A DNA stretch of 64,000 bases from NCBI GenBank assembly GCA_022813625.1, contig JAKLMB010000003.1:434001-498000 (forward strand), in the 5' to 3' direction. Positions 56,281 to 64,000 of this stretch are shown piece after piece. The translations under genes and the position numbers were made by a program. How positions within the stretch are numbered: the stretch's first letter is position 1; each line of letters starts with the position of its first letter. This DNA is from Aaosphaeria pasadenensis (taxonomy: Eukaryota; Ascomycota; Dothideomycetes; Pleosporales). A model generated the notes under the pieces. It was not told the DNA's origin, made no database searches, and saw only the letters and a program-made list of their open reading frames with translations.

Positions 56281-56456
56281 ATGAATTGATGGACGACGCA
56301 AGCCCGCCCGTTACACGACTTCTCCACCGCAGGACTCCCGGCGCCTCTACGCAATCAACGATAACCTATCGAGACGATCCGCTGCCTCTGCCCCAGCCCC
56401 GAATTGCTTTTCCCGCGCTTCCCCGCGTACCGTGCCGACCATTGCGTCAAGACTGA
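56281..56456 (+). promoter_or_regulatory. Two overlapping short upstream ORFs before the pseudokinase gene
   Basis: ATGAATTGATGG at 56281 holds a two-codon ORF (ATG AAT TGA) whose stop overlaps by one base the ATG of a second, 55-codon ORF (56289-56456, starts MDDASPPV). The main start codon follows 98 nt later at 56555, behind an in-frame stop at 56543. If the transcript includes this leader, ribosomes must pass both. The 55-codon ORF has protein-like composition and could instead be a first exon, but no acceptor in a suitable place was found. Confidence 0.4.
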
Positions 56457-56554
56457 GACATTGAGTTGGGGATAAAGAGCCGGCATCGCTGCTGCGCGTC
56501 TTGGAGAGCACCGCGCCGCCATCTGCGGTGGGTGCAACGAATTGATCGTGGAAC

Positions 56555-59500
56555 ATGCCAAACCTCATGCTGCCTGGTACGGGAGAGTCGTCGCGTTCGC
56601 ACAGTAGGCAACGGGCAAAGACAGACGCGCATGAGCATAGAAGTGTATGGGATCCGTTCAAGAAGATTGGAAGCTGGCTGCGTAGGGAAGAGGAGGAGCC
56701 TCCGCCTGAGAAATTCGCGGAAGAGGATGGCAAGGACAATGCACGACCCCATTCTAGTGGAGAGCATCATGGACGGCCTTCGGGGTTGTTGAATAGGAGG
56801 AGCACTAGGAAAGTCGTGCCGGGGCTGCCGAGGCCGTTGACGTTCAAGAGGATGAATTCTGAGAAGAGGGATAGGTTGGAGCCTGTGCCTATTGATGCGG
56901 AGCAGAGGCGGGCAGCGTCAGCGGACCGAAGGGACTCCCAACTCGTACCCAAACGAACACTCTCACTCCCGCCAGCGTCGGTGCCTTCGATGTCGGCGCC
57001 TGACGTTCTAAGTCCACACGATAGCGAAAGTCAGAAACCTGGACCCTTTATTGGTGGTGCCCCAGACTCCAACATCCCTGCAGGTGCAAGGCAGGTCGAC
57101 TATGCTATGGACGAGAGTATAGACTACATCTCTGGAGACGACGCTCGTCCTTTGTCAATGGCTAGAGATTCATTTTACGAGCGAGATTCGAACCGCTCGG
57201 TCGATGAGATCGACGATGCCATGTTACAAGAAGAACTCGAGGCAAAATGGATTCTCAATCTGAGCATGCATTTCCGCGACCTTTCCGATCGAGAGAAATT
57301 CTTCATCACATACGCCGAAGAGCCCAACAAGTGGAGGCGGGTCACAGTCTCATGTGACTATCGTGCTCTTGAACCAGACTCTCTTGAGGCCGATCTCAAG
57401 TCCCTCCATTATCAGCGCGACAAGAGCTCCAGAATCTACGAAGCCATCCGCGATTCGCTGCCCGACATTCAGTTCTACGATACGGTTACCAATCTTAAAC
57501 TGCAGACAGCTGACGGACGCCTCCATGTGCACGTCACGGAAGATGTGAACGAAACTATACCATACCCCCCTCTCTCCGCAGTAGACCACCTCACTTGCAG
57601 AAAATTCAAGGAGAGCGCCATTAGCTTCGACTCTCACATTTCGGGATTCGTCTATAAGATCTCTGCACACGGAAAAGAATACATCAAGAAAGAAATTCCC
57701 GGTCCCGACGCGGTAGAAGAATTCCTGTACGAGATCAACGCCCTTTCCAGCCTACAAGACGCCAAGTCAGTCATCAAATTTGAAGGCGTCATTGTCGACG
57801 AGGGGCACCAGTTGATCAAGGGTCTGCTCATTAGCTACGCCGAAAAGGGTGCGCTTGTGGACCTCTTGTACGACTTCAAGGGGTCTGACCAGATGCTTTG
57901 GCCTCGAAGGGAGCAATGGGCAAGGCAAATCGTTGGAGGCTTATCCGAAATACATGAAGCCGGCTTCGTCCAAGGCGATTTCACGCTATCAAACATCGTC
58001 ATTGATAACAACTACGACGCAAAGATTATCGACATCAATCGCCGCGGCTGCCCTGTTGGTTGGGAGCCTCCGGAACTCGCGAGGCTCATCGAAAGCGGGC
58101 AGCGCATCTCCATCTACATCGGAGTCAAATCTGATCTCTTCCAACTGGGCATGGTGCTGTGGGCACTCGCAGCGCAGGACGACGAACCCGAAAGACAAGA
58201 ACGACCGCTCCATCGAGGCATCGACCGGTATTCGGACGTGCCGCAATACTTCCGAAATATCGTCAAATCACTACTCAGCGACAACCCTCGAGATCGTCCC
58301 TCTGCCAAAGAGCTCATATCGCTATTTCCCGATCCAGCAGCACAGCAGTCTGTTACATTCAGAACTGAGAAGCGACAGAGCGTGTCTGAGCATCGTCCGG
58401 TCAAAGAGTATATCGACCCAGCTATGGCTGTGGACATGGACGATATTTCCAATCTCCATCTGCGAGCCAAGTCTTCTTTGCCCAATGTCAACATGCCCTC
58501 GACAGAATATGTCGACTCCAATTGCTCTTATATTCTCCCGACCTCCGAGCGAGGCCGCTCTCCCTCGCGGGAACAGCGCCGGTACCGCCAATCTGATTGT
58601 TCACCATACACGGGCCGCCGCTCAGTCTTGTCTCTTGATGACAGTGAATTGGAGAATGAGCTTGCGAGTCTTCCTGCCAGTCGCGAGCCTCTATGGGAAC
58701 AAGTATATGTAGATGGTGATACAAAACTTGTCCAACGCCGCGGTCTAGACATCGATGCCCACGACTTTACAAACCAGGAACCCAAGGATATATGCATCAC
58801 GACTCCCCCCGGAGAGCTCGAATCTTCAATCACTTCAACAAAGAAAAGTGACGACACAACACCCCTCAGCCTCTCCACTGTTGCAGAACTTCCACCACCC
58901 CAGCCCAACCGACTCGCACTTCCTGGACAGCCTGATGATTCGGCCGACCTGCCAATGGAACTGGCATCCCTCCGACACCCATCCAACAAGGCCTCGTTCA
59001 GCGATCGCGTACATCAGCTTAACCAGACGGACGATCCACATATCAAGCGATCAAATACACTTACAGACCTCGAGAATGAAGTCGCCATGGACACGAGTAT
59101 AAGCAGCAGTGCAGCGCCCAGTCGTGTCGGAACTGGGTTCTCAATCGATCGCGTCTTCCGCCATCCTCTCCACCAAGATTCCGGCTTCAACGAACCGGAC
59201 CGTACTAGCCTTGATTCCGAATGCATACGGCGGTCTCTGGATTCGGATTTGAACTATCATACAACACTTTTGGATGAACCTATAATAGAGGACAGGCTCT
59301 GGGATCAGAGGATGGAAGGTCGGTTCGGCGAGGGCGTGCGTGGGCACGAGCTGCTACTCCAACCAAGTGCAACCATACCACAACGTACGGAAACCACAGC
59401 CAAGCCTTCTGAGCGAATCTCAGAGGAAGAAGCAATGGAGAAGGCGCTCGAAGAGAAGACAAGCAACACAACCATCCGGCCACCGAGTCTCAAGATACCC

Positions 59501-59716
59501 GAGTTCGCACACGGAATACCCGAGGCCGTCGATGCAGTAAAAGAACCCGAACCCGCACCAGAGAAGATAATGACATTCGACATCCGCCGTGAAGAGGATG
59601 AAACCCCTCACGAGCATGCGGCTGAAGAAGTCATGTACGCCCTCAGCCACGTCTTTCCCCGGCACCACTACGAACACGAGCGGGCGCAACGAAGAAAGAA
59701 AGAAGCGTCGCTCTAG
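56555..59716 (+). CDS. Large protein with pseudokinase-like domain
   Basis: Intronless, 1053 residues. Residues 1-200 are disordered and basic/Ser-rich. About 215-350 is an alpha/beta region (AKWILNLSMHFRDLSDREKF) common in fungal kinase-like proteins. The kinase fold follows: an EYIKKEI lysine strand, EFLYEINALSSLQ (alpha C), SYAEKGALVDLLYDF hinge, a catalytic loop VQGDFTLSNIVID near 472 (Asp and Asn kept, HRD changed to QGD, the usual Lys is Thr), IIDINRRG near 490 in place of DFG (Asp kept), then GWEPPE and DLFQLGMVLWAL. The rest (610-1053) is disordered with Ser/Asp/Pro stretches. The altered catalytic loop points to a weak or inactive kinase; some such fungal proteins may still bind ATP. 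Cellular role unknown. Confidence 0.85.
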   Translation: MPNLMLPGTGESSRSHSRQRAKTDAHEHRSVWDPFKKIGSWLRREEEEPPPEKFAEEDGKDNARPHSSGEHHGRPSGLLNRRSTRKVVPGLPRPLTFKRMNSEKRDRLEPVPIDAEQRRAASADRRDSQLVPKRTLSLPPASVPSMSAPDVLSPHDSESQKPGPFIGGAPDSNIPAGARQVDYAMDESIDYISGDDARPLSMARDSFYERDSNRSVDEIDDAMLQEELEAKWILNLSMHFRDLSDREKFFITYAEEPNKWRRVTVSCDYRALEPDSLEADLKSLHYQRDKSSRIYEAIRDSLPDIQFYDTVTNLKLQTADGRLHVHVTEDVNETIPYPPLSAVDHLTCRKFKESAISFDSHISGFVYKISAHGKEYIKKEIPGPDAVEEFLYEINALSSLQDAKSVIKFEGVIVDEGHQLIKGLLISYAEKGALVDLLYDFKGSDQMLWPRREQWARQIVGGLSEIHEAGFVQGDFTLSNIVIDNNYDAKIIDINRRGCPVGWEPPELARLIESGQRISIYIGVKSDLFQLGMVLWALAAQDDEPERQERPLHRGIDRYSDVPQYFRNIVKSLLSDNPRDRPSAKELISLFPDPAAQQSVTFRTEKRQSVSEHRPVKEYIDPAMAVDMDDISNLHLRAKSSLPNVNMPSTEYVDSNCSYILPTSERGRSPSREQRRYRQSDCSPYTGRRSVLSLDDSELENELASLPASREPLWEQVYVDGDTKLVQRRGLDIDAHDFTNQEPKDICITTPPGELESSITSTKKSDDTTPLSLSTVAELPPPQPNRLALPGQPDDSADLPMELASLRHPSNKASFSDRVHQLNQTDDPHIKRSNTLTDLENEVAMDTSISSSAAPSRVGTGFSIDRVFRHPLHQDSGFNEPDRTSLDSECIRRSLDSDLNYHTTLLDEPIIEDRLWDQRMEGRFGEGVRGHELLLQPSATIPQRTETTAKPSERISEEEAMEKALEEKTSNTTIRPPSLKIPEFAHGIPEAVDAVKEPEPAPEKIMTFDIRREEDETPHEHAAEEVMYALSHVFPRHHYEHERAQRRKKEASL

Positions 59717-61360
59717 CCTTCCACACACCTCCCTAAACCCTCCCCTACCCTCTTGCATACAGCATCCCAAGCATAATCCGTTTCTGCATAAAGCATACAT
59801 TGCCCTGGCGTCCCCCTTATTCCCTCTCATCTTTTCCGGAGAATCCAACATCGCGCCTTGCTCTGCTCTGCTTTGCCTTGCTTTGCTCTCATCACACTAC
59901 TACCTACTGCTACTAAGTACAAACTTTAACTGTCACGCATATCTTCTTCCTTCTATAGCTAGCCATTTTCCTTCCTCAACTACCTTCCTAGCATCGTAAC
60001 GACCCGCCTTCATCATCTCATCCTTCCATCATCCAAACTAGCAAGCGTCTTTATCCTTCTCAATTGTAAGATTTATTCACCTTCAGGGGTCCAGTCCGTA
60101 TCATATCATACCATACCATACAATACCATACTTCAAAATTATCCCCTCAACTCGCGCGTGTGCTGTGCAGCAGCAGCAGCAAATCCAACCCCCTCCCACC
60201 CTTTTGCTTGACTCTGCACGCAGGGGCAAAAACAAGAAGGGAGCGATAACGCATTTTCTCCACACGATTCTGTTTCTGTTTTCGGATACTGTGTTTGGGT
60301 TGGTTAGGCGGGAATTGAATGATGGGGGGAGAGAGTATAGAGTATATAGCGAGTGAGCAAATGAAAATCGTGCGCTTTGGTCCCTATGGGAAGGCCGGGC
60401 GTGGTTTTTATATGATATGATATGAAATGATATGAAAGGCATTTTTTGGAAACGTGAAGATTAGAAAACTATATTCCTGTGCTTGTACTTCCAGCGCAAG
60501 TAAATCCAACTACCTCTCTCTGGTGGATCACATACTGTGTATAAAGCCGCAGCCCGCCCCCCAGCCCCAGACACCGGAGCGGAGCAGCTCGCGACGCTGA
60601 CGCCCGCCGGGCGGGCTGGCAGAGTGCGCACGCCGCGGAGGAGGCGGTGCTTCACCTTCCAGATGCGGTAGGAGAAGTGGAAAAGTGTCGATTGTAGCGG
60701 AGTTGTTGCCCCTCGGAAGGCCGCCGCCCGTTCGCTCGTTGCGTCGCACTGTGGCGTCCGCGTCCGCCGCCGGGGGCCGGGGACCGGGGAGGGGTGGGAA
60801 TAATGTCACCTACTGTGTATGTGAGAGGTTTGTTTGATTGTAAATAGGAGAAGGGTTGGTTGTGGGATGATGCAGCTTTTTGTAATTATATTGATGTCTT
60901 TATTGTATTTGTATATGTTTCTACAGAAGGCGTTACAATCAACTCCACGAGCACTTCATCTGCTCGTGGAGAGAGAATTTCTATATACCGTCGTCGTGAA
61001 AAGAGGAGAGTTTTTGCGCGCTTTCAATGGTTTCCAACGACCCATCCATGTCGTCCCTTTCGTCTTTCGCTTTGGAAAAACGATGTGGTAAATCAAGTTA
61101 AAAGTCCCGGAAAAATGCATGCAGGAAAACGTGCAGCCGTTCGAGGTTGCGGGGAGCTAGCTAGCTATATGTCATGCAAAAAAAGCTTTCCCCTTGTGTC
61201 CACCTGGTCCCAGGACGCCGGATAACTATGCTTTAAATTGTGGTTGTTGTTGTTACAAGATGATCGATCGGTCGGTCGCTTTCTCTATATCCAAATGTTC
61301 ATACGGATGCGGAAAAAGAAAGGGTGGAAGAGTGGGCGGGCGGGCGGCTGAGCTGTTGAC
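59717..61360. other. Convergent intergenic region, pseudokinase gene and pim1
   Basis: About 1.6 kb between two stop codons. It has ATACC repeats at 60099-60131 and the reverse-oriented ATATG repeats at 60411-60436, a CAG run (60168-60181), and a GC-rich island at 60541-60800. No gene is supported. Confidence 0.45.
60541..60800. other. Local GC-rich island
   Basis: About 260 bp clearly richer in G+C than the flanks, with runs such as GCCCGCCGGGCGGGC and CCGCCGCCGGGGGCCGGGG. It lies in the convergent spacer. A 93-codon minus-strand frame (Pro/Ala/Arg-rich) runs through it but has no recognised feature. Confidence 0.5.
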
Positions 61361-64000
61361 TCAATCGTCGTCTTCGCCGGATTCCTCCTCTTCTTCCTCC
61401 TTGCGTGCCTTCTCCTTGTACTTCTTCTTGTCGCCCTTCTTGCCCTTGAGCTCCTTCTCCCAGAGCTTGTTGGCGGCGTCGCGGTCGAGGTCCGGGAAGA
61501 CTAGGCTGAAGACTTCGCTGTACCAGGAGACGGGCTTGCCTTCGATGCCTTCTTTGATGTTCTGGTGAAATGTTAGCACGTGGACTTTGATTAATTAAGT
61601 CGATAGTGTGAGACTTACCTCAGGCAACTCGAGCCAATCCGACATGTTGTCTTGCGGGAAGATGACCATGGTCGCACCGGCTCTCCTGGCGGCTACCGTC
61701 TTCTCTCGGAGTCCTCCGATCCTGAGCACCTTTCCTGTGACAGTGAGCTCACCAGTCATGGCGATGGTGGTCTGGAGCTGCTTGTTGAACGCCAGACTCA
61801 GCAGACTGGTTGCCATTGTGATACCCGCGCTTGGTCCGTCCTTTGGCACCGCACCCTCGGGGCAGTGGAGGTGGATTCTCGCGTGCTCGAAGAATTTGTT
61901 CTTGGGGAACTCTCGCGCGACTAAGCCCTTGGCGAAGGAGTATGCGACGGTGGTGGACTCCTTCATGACGTTCTTGAGAGATCCGGTGCGCTCGAGGCCG
62001 GCGTGCGAATTGGCAGAGAGGGCGCTCTCGAGGATAGACTCGACGTAGAGGGCCGCTCCACCCATTGAAGTCCACGCCAGACCCATGGCGACACCGGGGG
62101 GAGTCGTGTCATAGAGGCGATCGGAGGTGAAGACAGGTGGGCCGACATAATCCTTGAGGTTGTCCTTGTTGATGCTGACGTGAACTGAATCTGGAACCTT
62201 CAAGGCAACACGGGGAACCTCAGTGGTTTCGTTCTCAATAGTCTCGGGGGTCTCCTTGACGTCAGAGGTATCCTTTTCTGATTCTTTCTGTGCAGCCTTG
62301 CCTTCCTCAGTGAGAGCCTCCGACTCAGGGAAAGCCTCTTCGCCGAGGTCGGTGACGATCTTGAGAGCAGATTTTCGGTAGACCTTTTCGATCTGCTTCT
62401 TGAGGTTTCTGACACCAGATTCACGGCAGTACTTGTTGATCAACTCTACAATAGCCTCCTTCTCGAGGATTACATCAACATCCTTCAGCCCATTGGTTTC
62501 CTTGGCGGTCGGTGCTAGGTAGCGTTCAGCAATTGCCATCTTCTCGTCCGCAACGTATCCAGAAAGCTCAATCATCTCCATTCGGTCCAGAAGAGGGCGG
62601 GGGATGGTGTCGGTCATGTTGGCCGTGCAAACGAACAAGACCTTGGACAAATCGACAGGAACATCCAGGTAGTGGTCCAAGAAACTGCTGTTCTGCTCAG
62701 GGTCGAGCAACTCTAGCAGAGCAGAGGCAGGGTCGCCGTTGTGTCCGCGGCCAATCTTGTCGACCTCATCGATCAAGATGAGAGGGTTCTCGGTCTGGCA
62801 TTTCTTCAGTGCTTGGATGATACGGCCAGGGAGCGCGCCAACGTATGTCCTTCGGTGACCCTTGATCTCGGCAACATCTGACAGACCGCCAACACTGAAT
62901 CGGTAGTACTGGCGGTTGAGGGCGCGAGCGACAGACTTTCCGATCGACGTTTTGCCCACTCCTGGAGGTCCCACCATGCAGAGGATTTTACCCTCTACAG
63001 TGCCACGAAGCTTGCCAACAGCAATGAACTCCAAGATGCGATCTTTGACGTCCTTCAGTCCGTAGTGATCTTCGTCTAACACCTCTCGTGCATGCTTGAT
63101 GCCAAAGTTCTCTGCGCTACGCTGGCCCCAGGGCAGTTGTGTCAACCAGTCCAGGTAGTTTCGGGTAACATTAAACTCCGATGCTGCTGGCTCTAGGTGA
63201 GAGAGCTTGCTGATCTCCTCGTCGAAGACCTTCTTCACTGCCTCGGGCATAGCAAGCTTCGTGGCCTTTTCATTGAATCGTTCAATCAGTTTGTCCTTGC
63301 CATCAGACTCGATACCAAGCTCACGCTTGATACCCTTCATCTGTTCCATTAACCAGTATTCGCGTTGTTTCTTGTGTATCTTTGTCTCGACGTCCTTAAC
63401 GATCTTTGACTGGAGCTCGGCATTCATGAGCTCTTTCTTCAACACAATTAGTGCCTTGCTCAGGCGCTGCTCAACGTTCATTTCTTCCAATGCCTCCTGC
63501 AACTCGTGCGAGTCAGCCTGTGCAACTGCAGCTGCGAAATCTGCCAGCTTAACAGGGTCTTCGCCGACATTCATAGTCGTCTGAACAGAGAAGGTAGAAA
63601 TGTGATCGCGGAATAGAGGGTTGAGCAGTGCAACGGCCTTAAATGTGTTGACAATCTCGCTGACAAGTGCGGGGATGGTCCTGTTGTTCTTGATATCGAA
63701 TGGCTCCTCCATAAGGTTCTCAACATTTGCGATGCTGACCTTGCGATCCTTAAGGAATGAAGTAGCTTCGTAGTACTGCGGCGCCCTCTCAGCATCAGCA
63801 GCACCTTCCTCGAAGCTTGCTACAACGTCGCCCTTGGATTGTTCAGCCTCTGTCTCTGTCTGTTGTGGAGTCGATTCCTTCACTGCATCCTCTCCAAGGG
63901 TGCTCTCTACAACGGAAGGTTCACTCTGGGGCGTCTCGGGTGCTTTATCGGCGGCCGGAGGTTTCAAGTCAGTCATCTTGATTCGTCGGTGGGGATAGAG
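61361..64000 (-). CDS. pim1: Mitochondrial Lon protease (Pim1), 5' part beyond window edge
   Basis: ATP-dependent serine protease of the mitochondrial matrix that removes damaged proteins. Segments 64000-61619 and 61561-61361 join across a 57-nt intron (GTAAGT...CACCAG). The frame is open through the right edge (LYPHRRIKMTDLKPP), so the apparent start ATG at 63976 is internal and the targeting sequence plus the first part of the substrate domain are missing. Seen in order: the Lon N-terminal helical region, Walker A GPPGVGKTS, Walker B PLILIDEVDKIG, sensor and arginine region, an acidic insertion in the AAA lid, and the protease domain with catalytic Ser in PKDGPSAGI and Lys in TGKVLRIGG. The C-terminus is Lys- then Glu/Asp-rich and lacks a peroxisomal SKL signal, favouring the mitochondrial form. 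Confidence 0.96.

Noticed and set aside
63953..63976. ATG at 63976 as the true start of the Lon gene
   Set aside because: The frame continues to the edge with LYPHRRIK, which belongs to the substrate-binding domain of fungal mitochondrial Lon; the real start lies outside.
1..64000. Secondary-metabolite or catabolic gene cluster
   Set aside because: EthD, GFA, GNAT and zinc-finger genes can occur in clusters, but there is no core synthase, transporter or P450 and the genes are separated by housekeeping genes.

Overview
The window is nuclear DNA of a filamentous ascomycete (Pezizomycotina, most likely a Dothideomycete; the class is inference). The grounds are short GT-AG introns (about 50-90 nt) with CTAAC/CTGAC-like branch sites, no operons, 0.3-6 kb intergenic spacers, pyrimidine-rich leaders, and ascomycete protein types: an AA9 lytic polysaccharide monooxygenase with CBM1, Kre9, a Pho80-like cyclin, PepP, an EthD protein and a GFA protein. 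I support 19 protein-coding genes and one small transposable element. I found no rRNA, tRNA, CRISPR array or prokaryotic element.

Layout. 0-2 kb: a secreted GH89 alpha-N-acetylglucosaminidase (minus strand), cut by the left edge. 2-8 kb: a gene desert with a TA-flanked 182-bp MITE, then a 2.6-kb CT-rich tract before a Pho80-like cyclin. 9.7-15.1 kb: kre9 and pepP (plus) and a BTB/POZ protein (minus). 16-17.5 kb: a PAP2-type membrane phosphotransferase. 21.4-25.4 kb: a GFA zinc protein and a C2H2 zinc-finger protein. 26.3-30.9 kb: AT-rich, gene-poor DNA around the AA9 gene and a 52-residue candidate gene. 31-44 kb: an unrecognised 147-aa protein, an EthD protein, the rRNA methyltransferase rrp8, the UBL-protease-UBA shuttle ddi1, and a GNAT acetyltransferase. 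45-52 kb: rad4 and a divergent protein kinase with an in-frame stop best explained by a 63-nt intron. 56.5-64 kb: a 1053-aa pseudokinase-like protein behind two short uORFs, and mitochondrial Lon (pim1), which runs off the right edge.

The genes do not form one pathway or a biosynthetic cluster. Most are housekeeping: proteostasis (pepP, ddi1, pim1), DNA repair (rad4), ribosome biogenesis (rrp8), cell wall (kre9) and phosphate/cell-cycle control (cyclin). A few are accessory, secreted or lineage-type genes (GH89, AA9, the kinase at 49.8 kb, small unknown ORFs). The main items for follow-up are the variant and pseudo-kinases with possible decay, the split start codon of ddi1, an intergenic 9-mer (TACGGAGTA) about 16 times above chance, the MITE, and the small unknown proteins.
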